64,000 bases of DNA, taken from Skermanella mucosa (GTDB lineage: Bacteria > Pseudomonadota > Alphaproteobacteria > Azospirillales > Azospirillaceae). The DNA is taken from assembly GCF_016765655.2 (NCBI RefSeq), contig NZ_CP086106.1, forward strand, positions 2,600,501 to 2,664,500, in the 5' to 3' direction. Below are positions 46,053-56,498 of this stretch, piece after piece. The position numbers and the translations under genes were made by a program. Positions within the stretch are counted from its first letter, which is position 1; each line of letters opens with the position of its first letter. The notes under the pieces are model-generated. The model was not told the origin of the DNA and did not search any database. It saw only the letters and a list, made by a program, of their open reading frames with translations.

Positions 46053-48710
46053 ATGCTGGACAAGACCTACCGCCCCGCCGACGTCGAAGCGAAGCACTAC
46101 GACGCGTGGGAGAAGTCGGGCGCCTTCGCCGCCCATGCCGAGTCGAACGCCCGGCCCTATACCATCATGATGCCGCCGCCCAACGTGACGGGCAGCCTGC
46201 ACATGGGGCACGCGCTGACCTTCACCCTCCAGGACATCCTGATCCGGTACCACCGCATGCGCGGCGACGACGCCCTGTGGCAGCCGGGAACCGACCATGC
46301 CGGCATCGCGACCCAGATGGTGGTCGAGCGTAATCTGGCAGCCGAAGGCAAGACGCGCCACGACTTGGGCCGCGCCGCCTTCATCGACAAGGTCTGGCAG
46401 TGGAAAGCTGAGTCGGGCGGCACGATCACGCGCCAGCTTCGCCGGCTGGGCGCCTCGCCCGACTGGGAGCGCGAGCGCTTCACCATGGACGAGGGCCTGT
46501 CGGAGGCGGTCGCCAAAGTCTTCGTCACGCTGCACAGGCAGAAGCTCATCTACCGCGACAAGCGCCTGGTCAACTGGGACCCGAAGCTGCATACCGCGAT
46601 CTCCGACCTGGAAGTGGAGTCGCGGGAGGTCAAGGGACACCTCTGGCACTTCAAGTATCCGTTGGAGAACCAGCCAGACCGCTTCATCACCGTCGCGACC
46701 ACCCGGCCGGAAACCATGCTGGGCGACACCGCCATCGCGGTGCATCCTGAGGACGAGCGCTATCGCGACCTGATCGGAGGCTTCGCGGTGCTGCCGCTGG
46801 TCGGGCGGCGCATCAGGATCGTCGGTGACGAGTATGCCGACCCGGAGACCGGCAGCGGCGCGGTCAAGATCACCCCGGCACACGATTTCAACGACTTCGA
46901 GGTCGGCCGGCGCCACGGCCTGGAGATGATCAACGTCCTGGACCGGGACGCCCGGATCATCGACGACGCGATCATCCCCGAAGCCTACCGCGGCCTGGAC
47001 CGGTACGAGGCGCGCAAGCGGATCGTCGCCGACCTGGAAGAGCTGGGCCTCGTCGAGAAGATCGAGCCGCACACGCACATGCTGCCCCACGGCGACCGGT
47101 CCGGCATGGTGATCGAGCCGTGGCTGACCGACCAATGGTACTGCGACGCGGTCACCCTGGCCCAGCCCGCGATCAAGGCGGTCGAGGAGGGCAGGACGGT
47201 GTTCGTTCCCAAGCAGTGGGAGAACACCTATTTCGAATGGATGCGCAACATCCAGCCCTGGTGCATCAGCCGGCAGATCTGGTGGGGCCATCAGATCCCG
47301 GCGTGGTACGGCCCGGACGGGACCGTCTTCGTCGAGGAGACCGAGGAGGCGGCCAAAGCGGCGGCCGCGGCCCATTACGGCTCGGAGACCGAGCTGACCC
47401 GCGACCCGGACGTGCTGGACACCTGGTTCTCGTCGGCGCTGTGGCCGTTCTCGACCTTGGGCTGGCCGCAGCAGACCAAGGAGCTGGAACGCTACTACCC
47501 GGGCGACGTGCTGGTCACCGGCTTCGACATCATCTTCTTCTGGGTCGCCCGGATGATGATGATGGGGCTTCACTTCATGGGCGACGTGCCGTTCCGCCAC
47601 GTCTACATCCACGCCCTGGTGCGCGACGAGCGCGGGCAGAAGATGTCGAAGTCCAAGGGCAACGTCATCGACCCACTGAACCTGATCGACGAATATGGCT
47701 GCGACGCGCTGCGCTTCACGCTGGCGGCCATGGCGGCGCAGGGGCGCGACATCAAGCTGGCGGTCGGCCGCGTCGAGGGATACCGCAACTTCGCGACCAA
47801 GCTGTGGAATGCCGCGCGCTATTGCCAGATGAACGAGTGCCTGCCGCAGGCGGGCTTCGACCCCGGGGCCGTCGGCCAGACGGTCAACCGCTGGATCGTC
47901 GGCGAGGTGGCGAAGACGTCTGCCCGCGCGGCCGAGGCGATCGAGGCCTATCGCTTCAACGACGCGGCCAACACGCTGTACCAGTTCACCTGGGGTACCT
48001 TCTGCGATTGGTACCTGGAGTTCACCAAGCCGATCCTCAACGGAGACGACGCCGCCGCCAAGGCGGAGACGCGGGCGACGACAGCCTGGGTGCTCGACGA
48101 GATCCTCCACCTGCTGCACCCCTTCATGCCCTTCATCACGGAGGAGCTTTGGGAGCAGATCGGTACTGACCGGGCGACCGGCCTGATCCGCGCCGCCTGG
48201 CCGGAGTTCGGCCCGGAGATGGAGAACGGTGCCGCCCAGGCCGAGATGGACTGGGTGGTCCGCCTGGTTTCGGCGATCCGTACCGTCAGGAACGAGATGA
48301 ACGTGCCGGCGGGCGCCCAGATCCCGATGCTTCTCAAGGACGCCTCGGCGGAGACGGTCCAGCGGTTGGATACCCACCGCGACATCATCCTGCGCATGGC
48401 CCGCCTGTCCTCCGCCGCGACGACCGGCGATCCGGCGCCCAAGGGAGCCGTCCAGGCGGTGCTGGACGAGGCGACGGTGGTGCTGCCCCTGGCCGGCGTG
48501 ATCGACATCGACCAGGAGAAGGCCCGCCTGACGAAGGAGATCGACAAGCTTTCCGGTGAGGTCGCGAAGATCGACCAGAAGCTGAACAACGCGAACTTCG
48601 TTTCCCGCGCGCCCGAAGAGGTGATCGAGGAGCAGCGGGACCGCCGTGCTGCGGCGGAGTCGGCGAAGCAGAAGCTGGCCGAGGCGCTCGCACGGCTGAC
48701 TTCGGCGTAA
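46053..48710 (+). CDS. valS: Valyl-tRNA synthetase
   Basis: 885 residues from ATG 46053 ([19 protein letters not shown]). Class I aminoacyl-tRNA synthetase with HIGH-type motif [14 protein letters not shown], editing domain (CP1) in the middle, KMSKS at 530-534 and an anticodon domain followed by a C-terminal coiled coil (residues about 815-885, [18 protein letters not shown]). It charges tRNA-Val. A long inverted repeat follows the stop. Confidence 0.97.
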   Translation: MLDKTYRPADVEAKHYDAWEKSGAFAAHAESNARPYTIMMPPPNVTGSLHMGHALTFTLQDILIRYHRMRGDDALWQPGTDHAGIATQMVVERNLAAEGKTRHDLGRAAFIDKVWQWKAESGGTITRQLRRLGASPDWERERFTMDEGLSEAVAKVFVTLHRQKLIYRDKRLVNWDPKLHTAISDLEVESREVKGHLWHFKYPLENQPDRFITVATTRPETMLGDTAIAVHPEDERYRDLIGGFAVLPLVGRRIRIVGDEYADPETGSGAVKITPAHDFNDFEVGRRHGLEMINVLDRDARIIDDAIIPEAYRGLDRYEARKRIVADLEELGLVEKIEPHTHMLPHGDRSGMVIEPWLTDQWYCDAVTLAQPAIKAVEEGRTVFVPKQWENTYFEWMRNIQPWCISRQIWWGHQIPAWYGPDGTVFVEETEEAAKAAAAAHYGSETELTRDPDVLDTWFSSALWPFSTLGWPQQTKELERYYPGDVLVTGFDIIFFWVARMMMMGLHFMGDVPFRHVYIHALVRDERGQKMSKSKGNVIDPLNLIDEYGCDALRFTLAAMAAQGRDIKLAVGRVEGYRNFATKLWNAARYCQMNECLPQAGFDPGAVGQTVNRWIVGEVAKTSARAAEAIEAYRFNDAANTLYQFTWGTFCDWYLEFTKPILNGDDAAAKAETRATTAWVLDEILHLLHPFMPFITEELWEQIGTDRATGLIRAAWPEFGPEMENGAAQAEMDWVVRLVSAIRTVRNEMNVPAGAQIPMLLKDASAETVQRLDTHRDIILRMARLSSAATTGDPAPKGAVQAVLDEATVVLPLAGVIDIDQEKARLTKEIDKLSGEVAKIDQKLNNANFVSRAPEEVIEEQRDRRAAAESAKQKLAEALARLTSA

Positions 48711-48714
48711 GCCG

Positions 48715-48783
48715 GCGTCGGACCACCGTTTCCCAGGGGGCTTTACTGACGATGACCTCGACGGGAAATGGTGGTCCGACGCC
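48715..48783. repeat. Long inverted repeat after valS
   Basis: Left arm 48715-48734 and right arm 48763-48783 pair over about 20 bases with one bulged C and one G-U pair, around a 28-base loop. It begins 4 bases after the valS stop. There is no T-tract, so it is either a processing hairpin, a strong RNA 3' end or an unusual terminator. Confidence 0.7.
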
Positions 48784-49041
48784 GATGGCGCGGTCCGGAC
48801 CATCCGCGTTTCCTATAAAAGAACAAAGAGTGTACAAGAAGAGAGCGCGGTGACATCCCAGCGGGGAACCCGAGGGTTTGCGGTCCTTTGGCAAAGAGAG
48901 ATGTATACATCATCAGCCAAGCCGAAGCTGTTTCACGGTGTCGCCGACACTTACGATTGCTGCCAGTATATTTTCCTATGAACGGGGCTTTGCCTCGAAT
49001 CCCTGTCTGAAAATTTCCGATAGCGTGGATTGGATCGGTTC
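48784..49041. other. Spacer between valS and the small gene
   Basis: 258 bases of moderate G+C with no convincing gene. A perfect 12-bp palindrome GATGTATACATC is at 48900-48911 and could be a regulator site. Confidence 0.4.
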
Positions 49042-49070
49042 TTGATCAAACAGCGCGGGGTATTTATATT
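49042..49070 (+). promoter_or_regulatory. Sigma-70 promoter for the 80-residue gene
   Basis: TTGATC (-35, 49042-49047), 17-base spacer, TATATT (-10, 49065-49070). Transcription would begin near 49077, 26 bases before the ATG at 49103. Confidence 0.7.
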
Positions 49071-49102
49071 CTTTTGTGTTAACACTATGGCGAAGGAGTG
49101 AG

Positions 49103-49345
49103 ATGCCATCGAGACCAGCGGGCGACTTGGGGCGCCGCGGCAAAGCGGCAAGGCGCCCACCGCAAAGTGATTCGCCGCACGTCTCGTCAACCCGCAAGAA
49201 GCCGCCGGCTGGTGGGCGCCGAGAGGTCGCTGCAAGCTCTGCAGTGGCTAAACCTTTAGGTGTTGAAGAGCTTCTCGATGAAATAGAGAAGGAAGCCAAC
49301 CAGAAAGGTTGGATAGATTATGATGAAAGCAATCCATTCAAGTAG
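49103..49345 (+). CDS. Small two-part hypothetical protein
   Basis: 80 residues with GAAGGAGTGAG before the ATG. The N-terminal half is strongly basic (Arg/Lys/Pro-rich, SRPAGDLGRRGKAARRPP), the C-terminal half acidic and helical (LGVEELLDEIEKEANQKG). No family recognised. A good promoter and ribosome binding site support it. The composition (nucleic-acid- or membrane-binding tail plus acidic helix) suggests a small regulator or antitoxin-like protein, which is speculation. It sits alone in lower-G+C DNA between valS and ilvD. Confidence 0.6.
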   Translation: MPSRPAGDLGRRGKAARRPPQSDSPHVSSTRKKPPAGGRREVAASSAVAKPLGVEELLDEIEKEANQKGWIDYDESNPFK

Positions 49346-49858
49346 AATCGCTCATCGTAGCGCGGCTCCGCGATATCCAAGGCTATGTTGAAAGTAGAAT
49401 ATCCGCCACATTTTCAAAAATCGGCCAGAGATCTCGATCCCGGATACCAAACAATCATCACTTAGATGATTCAGGCAGTGAGATTGGCAACGGATTTAAG
49501 AACCAGATTGAGTATTCACTGAATAAATCTTGGCAATCGTTTTGTTTTGATTCATTGTGGGTGGTGCCTAATCTACCGTAGAATCGCGGCCGGCTCCGCG
49601 GCGAAGATTGAGTCACTACTTTTCGGCCGCGTTTTCTTCGAGAACGAGAGATTGTGGTTCGACTTCGAGAAGTCGCCGCCCGTTTTCTAGAGAATTGGTG
49701 GCGCGAGCCAGCCATGCGCCTTTCGCATCCGAGCATCCCGCCCCGCCATTCACCTTTGCCGTCCAAAGCGCACTAGGCTTCGGAAACCCGCGGCGCTATG
49801 TTCCGGCGCAACAAGAGCAGCCCTCCGCGGGCCAAATGGCAACAAGAGGTAATCGGTC
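49346..49858. other. Low-G+C spacer upstream of ilvD
   Basis: 513 bases without a credible gene. It has a hairpin AATCATC-ACTTA-GATGATT at 49453-49471, TAGAATCGC twice (49344 and 49580 regions), and GCGGC-rich short hairpins. No attenuator peptide with Leu/Ile/Val codons upstream of ilvD was found. Confidence 0.5.
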
Positions 49859-51598
49859 ATGCCCTACGGCGACAACAAACCCACCACCTGGGACAAATCG
49901 AACCTGCCGAGCCGGCATGTGTCCGTTGGGCCCGAGCGGGCGCCGCATCGCTCCTATTACTACGCCATGGGGATGACGGAGGAGGAGATCGCGCAGCCCT
50001 TCATCGGCGTCGCGACCTGCTGGAACGAGGCGGCTCCCTGCAACATCTCGCTGAACCGGCAGGCGCAGGCGGTCAAGATCGGCGTCAAGGCGGGGGCGGG
50101 CACCCCGCGCGAATTCACCACCATCACCGTCACCGACGGCATCGCGATGGGCCATGCCGGCATGAAGTCGTCGCTGGTCAGCCGCGAGGTCATCGCGGAC
50201 TCCGTCGAGGTGACCATGCGGGGCCACTGCTACGACGGGCTGGTCGGGCTGGCAGGCTGCGACAAGTCGCTGCCCGGCATGATGATGGCCATGGTGCGGC
50301 TGAACGTTCCGAGCGTCTTCATGTATGGCGGCTCGATCCTGCCGGGCAAGTACAAGGGCAAGGACGTCACGGTGCAGGACGTGTTCGAGGCGGTCGGCGC
50401 CCACTCGGCCGGCCGGATGAGTGACAGCGACCTGCACGAGCTGGAATGCGTCGCCTGCCCGTCGGCCGGTTCCTGCGGCGGTCAGTTCACCGCCAATACG
50501 ATGGCCTGCGTGTCCGAGGCGATGGGCATAGCGCTTCCCGGTTCCGCCGGCGCCCCGGCCCCCTACGAGAGCCGCGACGCTTATGCCGAGGCTTCGGGCC
50601 GTGCCGTCATGGAACTAGTCAAGCGCAACATTCGGCCGCGGGACATTGTGACCCGCAAGGCGCTGGAGAACGCCTGCGTCGTCGTGGCCGCCTCCGGCGG
50701 ATCGACCAACGCGGGCCTGCACCTGCCGGCGATCGCGCACGAGTGCGGTATCGAGTTCGACCTCCACGACGTCGCCGAGGTGTTCAAGCGCACCCCTTAC
50801 ATCGCCGACCTGAAGCCGGGCGGGCGTTATGTCGCCAAGGACCTGTTCGAGATCGGCGGCGTGCCGGTCCTGATGAAGGCGCTTCTGGACGGCGGATACC
50901 TGCACGGCGACTGCATGACGGTGACCGGCAAGACGATCGCGGAGAACCTCGCCGACGTGGTGTTCCCGACCGACCAGGACGTCATCCGTCCGACCAGCGA
51001 CCCGATCACCCCGACCGGCGGCGTCGTGGGCTTGCGCGGCAATCTGGCGCCCGGCGGCGCGATCGTGAAGGTCGCCGGCATGAAGAAGCTCCAGTTCAGC
51101 GGCCCGGCCCGCGTGTTCGACTGCGAGGAGGAGGCCTTCGCCGCCGTCGAGCGCCGCGACTACAAGGAAGGCGAGGTGATCGTCATCCGCTACGAGGGAC
51201 CGCGGGGCGGCCCCGGCATGCGCGAGATGCTGTCGACCACCTCGGCCATCTACGGCCAGGGCATGGGCGACAAGGTTGCCCTGATCACCGACGGCCGTTT
51301 CTCAGGTGCCACGCGCGGCTTCTGCATCGGCCATGTCGGGCCGGAGGCGGCGGTCGGCGGTCCGATCGGCCTGCTGAACGACGGCGACATCGTCTCGATC
51401 GACGCCGAGGCCGGGACCATCACGGTCGAGCTGTCGGACGAGGAATTGGCGGAGCGCCGCAAGGCGTGGACGCCGCGCCGCCACGACTTCCAGTCCGGTA
51501 CGCTGTGGAAGTACGCGCAGCTCGTCGGCGACGCCGAGAAGGGGGCGGTGACCCACCCCGGCGGAGCGGCCGAAACCCACTGCTACGCCGACATCTGA
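49859..51598 (+). CDS. ilvD: Dihydroxy-acid dehydratase
   Basis: 579 residues. IlvD dehydrates 2,3-dihydroxy-isovalerate and its homologue to keto acids in valine, leucine and isoleucine synthesis and carries an iron-sulfur cluster. Cluster cysteines are seen at Cys54 (ATCWNE), Cys134 (GLAGCDKS) and Cys206 (SAGSCGGQF). [12 protein letters not shown] and [22 protein letters not shown] are conserved. The ATG has AGAGGTAA upstream. Confidence 0.95.
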   Translation: MPYGDNKPTTWDKSNLPSRHVSVGPERAPHRSYYYAMGMTEEEIAQPFIGVATCWNEAAPCNISLNRQAQAVKIGVKAGAGTPREFTTITVTDGIAMGHAGMKSSLVSREVIADSVEVTMRGHCYDGLVGLAGCDKSLPGMMMAMVRLNVPSVFMYGGSILPGKYKGKDVTVQDVFEAVGAHSAGRMSDSDLHELECVACPSAGSCGGQFTANTMACVSEAMGIALPGSAGAPAPYESRDAYAEASGRAVMELVKRNIRPRDIVTRKALENACVVVAASGGSTNAGLHLPAIAHECGIEFDLHDVAEVFKRTPYIADLKPGGRYVAKDLFEIGGVPVLMKALLDGGYLHGDCMTVTGKTIAENLADVVFPTDQDVIRPTSDPITPTGGVVGLRGNLAPGGAIVKVAGMKKLQFSGPARVFDCEEEAFAAVERRDYKEGEVIVIRYEGPRGGPGMREMLSTTSAIYGQGMGDKVALITDGRFSGATRGFCIGHVGPEAAVGGPIGLLNDGDIVSIDAEAGTITVELSDEELAERRKAWTPRRHDFQSGTLWKYAQLVGDAEKGAVTHPGGAAETHCYADI

Positions 51599-51632
51599 CG
51601 GCACGGCACAAGTCCCGGATCGGCTTCGACCC

Positions 51633-52427
51633 ATGTCCTTCGTCCTGTCGAAGCTGGTCTGGGCGCTCGTGAAGCCCGGCAACGTCCTGGCGGCTTTGCT
51701 GGTCGTCGGGCAGCTTTTGCAGGTCAGCGGCCGCTCCGGCCTGAGGCGGGCAGGGTGGTGGATGACCACCGCAGGCATCCTGGCGGTGGCCCTCATCACG
51801 CTGCTGCCGATCGGGCAGGTGACCCTTCGGCCGCTGGAGGAGCGGTTTCCCCGGCCGGACCTGCCCGAGGTGGTGGACGGGATCATCCTTCTCGGCGGTT
51901 CCGTCCATACCGAGATGACCGCCGACCGGGGGCAGCCGGTGCTGAACGGCGCCGCCGAGCGGATCACCGAGTTCGTCAGGCTTGCCCGGCGCTATCCGGA
52001 TGCCCGGCTGGTCTTCACCGGCGGGTCAGGCTTCGTCTTTTCCGGCGACCTGCGGGAAACCGACGTCATCGCCGAGGTGCTGGACGGGCTGGGCTTCGAC
52101 ATTTCCCGGATCCTGTTCGAGCGCGAGTCGCGCAACACCTACGAAAATGCGCTCTTCACCAAGGATCTGGTCGGCGCGGCTTCCGGCGGAACCTGGCTCA
52201 TCATCACGTCCGCCGCCCATATGCCGCGGTCGGTCGGCATCTTCCGCAAGGCCGGCTGGCCAGTCGTGGCCTACCCGGTCGACTACCGCAGCGCCGGCGA
52301 ACTGATGTGGGGACCGGACCTGCTGGCCGGCCTGGATGCGCTGAACGAAAGCATGCGCGAATGGATCGGGCTGGTCGCCTACAGGATCATGGGCCGGACC
52401 GACAGCCTGTTTCCCGGACCCGCCTGA
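51633..52427 (+). CDS. YdcF/ElyC family (DUF218) membrane protein
   Basis: 264 residues with two N-terminal membrane segments (about 15-33, 43-62) and a DUF218 domain: GIILLGGSVHTEM, FTGGSG, ESRNTYENALFTKDL and VTSAAHMPRSVGIFRKAG. In E. coli ElyC (YcbC) is linked to peptidoglycan and envelope stability. Catalytic role unknown. It is followed by rlpA and a D,D-carboxypeptidase gene, consistent with envelope function. Confidence 0.88.
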   Translation: MSFVLSKLVWALVKPGNVLAALLVVGQLLQVSGRSGLRRAGWWMTTAGILAVALITLLPIGQVTLRPLEERFPRPDLPEVVDGIILLGGSVHTEMTADRGQPVLNGAAERITEFVRLARRYPDARLVFTGGSGFVFSGDLRETDVIAEVLDGLGFDISRILFERESRNTYENALFTKDLVGAASGGTWLIITSAAHMPRSVGIFRKAGWPVVAYPVDYRSAGELMWGPDLLAGLDALNESMREWIGLVAYRIMGRTDSLFPGPA

Positions 52428-52507
52428 TTACTCGAATCGGTTAACCATTTTTGTTGGAGCTTTGGCTTAGATGGGTTAGGTTCGCCCCACCTATCGAGGA
52501 AGCCAGG

Positions 52508-53479
52508 ATGGCCGGGAAAGCTGTGGCCAGCAATCTGTTGAATGCTCTGCTGGTGGCCGCCGCCATCATCGCCCTGTCGGGATGCTCCACCCAGACCCCA
52601 TCGTCCAAGGTGGCCGGCCAGGGTGGCGTCCGGTCCGCCATGGGCGGCTACAAGATCGGGGAGCCATACCAGATCAAGGGGGTCTGGTACTATCCCAAGG
52701 AGGATTTCGGCTACGACGAGACCGGGATAGCGTCGTGGTACGGACCAGGATTCCACGCCGAAACGACGGCGAACGGCGAACGGTTCGACCAGAACGAACT
52801 GACCGGCGCGCACAAGACGCTGCCGATGCCGAGCCTCGTGCGGGTGACGAACCTGGAGAACGGCCGGTCCATCATCGTCCGGATCAACGACCGAGGCCCG
52901 TTCGTGCCCGGCCGAATCGTCGACCTGTCCCGCCGCGGCGCCCAACTGCTCGGGTTCGAAGCTCAGGGGAGCGCGAAGGTCCGCGTCACGGTCCTGCCGG
53001 ACGAAAGCAGGGCGGTCGCCGCCGCCGCGCGGGCAGGGCAGGCCGGAGTCGACGTGGCGCAAGTATCGCCCGACGGAGCCCCGGTACCGGTCGCGGCGCC
53101 GCGGGGTGCCGTGCAGGTCGAAGGAGCCCAGGTCCCGATACAGGTCGCGGAACGGCGTGCGTTCGATCCGGCGCAGACCCTTCCGGGTGCCACGGTGGAC
53201 GGCCGGTTCATGCCGGCTCCGGTCGTCGCCGAGCTTCCGGTGCGCTCTTCCGGCAGGATCTACGTGCAGGCCGGGGCCTTCACGGTGTATGAAAACGCCA
53301 ACAGGCTGCGGGCGCGGCTGTCGGGCCTGGGGGTTTCCCGGATCGACCCGGCCATGGTCGGCGATACCCAGTATTTCCGGGTCCGTGTCGGTCCTCTTCC
53401 GACCATTGAGGCGGCGGACCAGGTCCTGGGCCAAGTGATCGAGGCCGGCAGCAACGGCGCACGGGTCATCGTCGATTGA
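52508..53479 (+). CDS. rlpA: Septal RlpA-like lipoprotein
   Basis: 323 residues from ATG 52508 with GAGGAAG upstream. Lipobox LSGC with the modified Cys26; DPBB domain with GIASWYGPGFHAETTANGE and the conserved RINDRGPFVPGRIVDLSRRGA; C-terminal SPOR domain (about 245-320, YVQAGAFTVYENANRLRARL). RlpA cleaves denuded peptidoglycan strands at the septum in some bacteria. A disordered linker separates the two domains. Confidence 0.93.
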   Translation: MAGKAVASNLLNALLVAAAIIALSGCSTQTPSSKVAGQGGVRSAMGGYKIGEPYQIKGVWYYPKEDFGYDETGIASWYGPGFHAETTANGERFDQNELTGAHKTLPMPSLVRVTNLENGRSIIVRINDRGPFVPGRIVDLSRRGAQLLGFEAQGSAKVRVTVLPDESRAVAAAARAGQAGVDVAQVSPDGAPVPVAAPRGAVQVEGAQVPIQVAERRAFDPAQTLPGATVDGRFMPAPVVAELPVRSSGRIYVQAGAFTVYENANRLRARLSGLGVSRIDPAMVGDTQYFRVRVGPLPTIEAADQVLGQVIEAGSNGARVIVD

Positions 53480-53558
53480 AGACGATACGGGGGCGTCCGC
53501 GAGGATCGAACCCCGGGCAGCGCGCGGCTGGAGTCCATGCCGCGCAGGTACTTGGAAA

Positions 53559-54728
53559 ATGAGGATAACGAAAGAGATGTCCGTCGCCCATCCGCGCAAA
53601 CCGATCGCCTGGATCGCAGGGATCATCGTCTCCTGCATCGCGAGCGTCTCGTCGGCTGCGTCGATCGACACCATCGCGAAGCAGGCGATCCTGATCGACA
53701 TGTCGACGGGGACAACCCTGTTCGAGAAGAACGCCCACCAGCGCATGCCGACCTCCTCGATGAGCAAGATCATGACCATGTACATGGTCTTCGATCGTCT
53801 CAGGGCGGGCCGCCTGTCGCTGGACGATACGCTTCCGGTCAGCGAGCGTGCCTGGCGCATGCAGGGCTCGAAGATGTTCACCGAGCTGAACGCGCAGATC
53901 AGGGTCGAAGACCTCATCAAGGGCGTCATCGTCCAGTCCGGCAACGACGCCTCGGTCGTGCTGGCGGAAGGGCTGTCCGGCTCGGAAGAGCGGTTCGCGG
54001 AGGAAATGACGCGGCGCGCGCGGGAGATCGGCCTGAACGAGAGCAACTTCAAGAACTCCACCGGCTGGCCCGACGAGAACCACTATTCGACCGCCTCCGA
54101 CCTGGCGCTGCTGGCCCAGCACCTGATCAAGGACTACCCGGAATACTATCACTACTACTCCCAGACCGAGTTCACCTATCACGGGATCAAGCAGGGCAAC
54201 CGCAACCCGCTGCTGTACCGCAACATGGACGTGGACGGGCTGAAGACCGGCCATACCGAGACCGCGGGCTACGGCCTGACGGCGTCAGCGGAGCGCAACG
54301 GCCGGCGGCTCGTGCTGGTGGTCAACGGGCTGCCCAGCATGCAGGCCCGCGCCGACGAGTCGGCCCGCCTGCTGGAATGGGGGTTCCGGGAATTCGAGTC
54401 CTACGCCCTGTTCAAGAAGGGGGAGCCGGTCGATCAGGCCGCCGTCTGGCTGGGTGATTCCGACACCGTCCCGCTGGTGGTCGAGGAGGACCTGCGGGTC
54501 ACCATGAACCGGGACGAGCGCCGCAACCTCAAGGTCTCGGTCGTGCTGGAGGAACCTGTGCCGGCACCGGTCGCCCAGGGCACGCCGCTGGGCAAGATCG
54601 TCATGGAGGCGCCGGGCTTCAGCAGGAAGGAAGTGCCGCTGGTGGCGGGCCAGAGCGTCGATCGGCTCGGCTTCGTCGGCCGGATCGGCGCCGCGGCGAT
54701 GCACCTGATTTCGGGCGGAGGCAGCTGA
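53559..54728 (+). CDS. D-alanyl-D-alanine carboxypeptidase (penicillin-binding protein 5/6 type)
   Basis: 389 residues (ATG 53577 is an alternative start). Signal peptide ending near SSA-ASIDTIA. Serine peptidase S11 motifs: Ser67-x-x-Lys70 in SSMSK, Ser127-Gly-Asn129, and Lys229-Thr-Gly231. It trims the terminal D-Ala from peptidoglycan pentapeptides. The C-terminal beta domain follows. No amphipathic C-terminal anchor is obvious. It is first in a compact run with tmk and holB. Confidence 0.93.
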   Translation: MRITKEMSVAHPRKPIAWIAGIIVSCIASVSSAASIDTIAKQAILIDMSTGTTLFEKNAHQRMPTSSMSKIMTMYMVFDRLRAGRLSLDDTLPVSERAWRMQGSKMFTELNAQIRVEDLIKGVIVQSGNDASVVLAEGLSGSEERFAEEMTRRAREIGLNESNFKNSTGWPDENHYSTASDLALLAQHLIKDYPEYYHYYSQTEFTYHGIKQGNRNPLLYRNMDVDGLKTGHTETAGYGLTASAERNGRRLVLVVNGLPSMQARADESARLLEWGFREFESYALFKKGEPVDQAAVWLGDSDTVPLVVEEDLRVTMNRDERRNLKVSVVLEEPVPAPVAQGTPLGKIVMEAPGFSRKEVPLVAGQSVDRLGFVGRIGAAAMHLISGGGS

Positions 54729-54731
54729 CCG

Positions 54732-55361
54732 GTGACGCGCGGCCGATTCATCACGTTCGAAGGCGGCGAGGGCGCTGGCAAGAGTACCCAGCTCAAGCTG
54801 CTGGTGGCGGCGCTGGCGGGGCAGGGCAGGGATGTCCTGGCAACCCGCGAGCCCGGCGGGGCCACGGGGGCGGAAGAGATCCGCAAGCTCCTGGTGTCCG
54901 GAGAGCCGGGCCGGTGGGATGGGGTGACCGAAGCCCTTCTCCATTTCGCGGCGCGCCGTGACCACCTGACGCGGACGGTCTGGCCGGCGCTGGACGCCGG
55001 CCGCTGGGTCGTTTCCGATCGCTTCGCCGACAGCACCATGGCCTATCAGGGCTATGGCCATGGGTTGGGGCGGGAGCCGATCGAGCGGCTTTATGGCGTG
55101 ACCGTCGGCGATTTCGCCCCCGACCTGACCCTGATCCTCGACATTCCGCCGGGTACCGGAGTCGCTCGCGCCCACTCCCGGCATGACGGCGAGGACCGCT
55201 ACGAGCGGATGGATCTGGGCTTCCACGAGCGTCTCCGCGACGGGTTCCTGGACATAGCGTCCCGCGAACCCGGCCGTTGCGTCGTGATCGATGCCGGCGG
55301 CACGGTCGAGCAGGTCCATGCCGCCATCCTGGCCGCCGTGACCGGGCGGCTCCGGCCATGA
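54732..55361 (+). CDS. tmk: Thymidylate kinase
   Basis: 209 residues from GTG 54732, 3 bases after the previous stop. P-loop FEGGEGAGKST (9-19), the DR motif in VVSDRFADSTMAYQG and the LID region around ARAHSRHDGEDRYE. It phosphorylates dTMP to dTDP for DNA synthesis. Its stop overlaps the holB start (ATGA). Confidence 0.96.
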   Translation: MTRGRFITFEGGEGAGKSTQLKLLVAALAGQGRDVLATREPGGATGAEEIRKLLVSGEPGRWDGVTEALLHFAARRDHLTRTVWPALDAGRWVVSDRFADSTMAYQGYGHGLGREPIERLYGVTVGDFAPDLTLILDIPPGTGVARAHSRHDGEDRYERMDLGFHERLRDGFLDIASREPGRCVVIDAGGTVEQVHAAILAAVTGRLRP

Positions 55362-56443
55362 GCACGGAGATTGCCGATCCCCGCCATAATCCGGAGCTTC
55401 TGGCCCATGACCAGGCGGAGCGGATCCTGCTCGACGCCTGGAACTCGGGCCGGCTGCCGCATGCTTGGCTGATCGGCGGCGTGCCGGGCATCGGCAAGGC
55501 GACCCTGGCGTTCCGGTTCGCCCGGTTCCTGCTGTCCCAGGGCCAGGAGTCGGGCGGACTGTTCGGCGATCCGCCGCCCGCGACCAGCCTGCGGATCGGT
55601 CCCGAACATCCCGTGTTCACACGCGTCGCGTCCGGCGGGCATGCCGACCTTCTGACCATCGAAAGGCCCTTCGACGACAAGAAGGGCCGGCTGAAGTCGG
55701 ACATCCCGGTCGACCAGGTCCGCCGCATAGCGCCGTTCCTGCGCCTTACCGCCGCCGAAGGCGGCTGGCGGGTGGTCGTGCTCGACGGGGCCGAGCGGCT
55801 GAACATGAACGGCCAGAACGCGATCCTGAAGATCCTGGAGGAGCCGCCGGCCCGGACCGTGCTGCTGGTCGTCACGGAGAATCCCGGCGGCCTGCTCCCG
55901 ACCATCCGGTCGCGCTGCCGCAAGCTGCTGCTCAACCCGCTGCCCGAGGAAGTCGTCGCAGACCTGCTGGCCCGGATGCGGCCGGATCTCGCCGACGCCG
56001 ACCGGGCAGCGCTGGCCCGGCTGGCCGAAGGCAGCATCGGCCGGGCGCTCGATCTGGCCGAGGCGGGAGGGCTGGCGCTGTACCGTGACCTGATGGGCCT
56101 GCTCGGCACGCTGCCGCGACTCGACGTCGTTGCCGCGCATGGGCTGGGGGACAAGCTGGCGCGCAAGGGAGCCGACACCGCATACTATGCGGTGACCGAT
56201 CTGCTGGTCTGGTGGCTCGCCCGCTTCGCCCGTTCGCTCGCCCGTGGAGCGATCCCGCCGGAAGTGGTCCCCGGGGAGGCAGCCCTGATGCAGCGTCTCG
56301 CGCGGGATCGCGGCCTTGATCGGTGGGTGGAGGTATGGGAAAAGGTCAATCGCCTTTTCGCACGGGCCGAAAGTGCCAATCTCGATCGCAAACAGGTCGT
56401 CCTGAACGCCTTGCTGACGGTGGAGGCCGCCGCTTCGGCCTGA
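55358..56443 (+). CDS. holB: DNA polymerase III subunit delta prime
   Basis: 361 residues, starting inside the tmk stop. AAA+ clamp-loader subunit with GGVPGIGKATLA near residue 40-51 and sensor/SRC-type motif PTIRSRCRKLLLNPL at about 185. The delta' subunit is the stationary part of the clamp loader; its degenerate P-loop (GKA) is usual. tmk-holB-metG-tatD is the common alphaproteobacterial order. Confidence 0.94.
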   Translation: MSTEIADPRHNPELLAHDQAERILLDAWNSGRLPHAWLIGGVPGIGKATLAFRFARFLLSQGQESGGLFGDPPPATSLRIGPEHPVFTRVASGGHADLLTIERPFDDKKGRLKSDIPVDQVRRIAPFLRLTAAEGGWRVVVLDGAERLNMNGQNAILKILEEPPARTVLLVVTENPGGLLPTIRSRCRKLLLNPLPEEVVADLLARMRPDLADADRAALARLAEGSIGRALDLAEAGGLALYRDLMGLLGTLPRLDVVAAHGLGDKLARKGADTAYYAVTDLLVWWLARFARSLARGAIPPEVVPGEAALMQRLARDRGLDRWVEVWEKVNRLFARAESANLDRKQVVLNALLTVEAAASA

Positions 56444-56498
56444 CGATCGAGGGCGGCACCGGAATTCAAGAAGTCACGCCGCGCAGGAGAGCCAAGAA

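Noticed and set aside
46047-48803. 918-codon minus-strand frame opposite valS, and a 623-codon frame opposite rpoD
   Set aside because: Both are antisense shadows of clearly identified genes and have no motif or ribosome binding site of their own.
49458-49766. 102-codon minus-strand frame in the ilvD upstream spacer
   Set aside because: Very Arg/Ser-rich, no ribosome binding site, no family features, and in A+T-richer DNA where chance frames arise.
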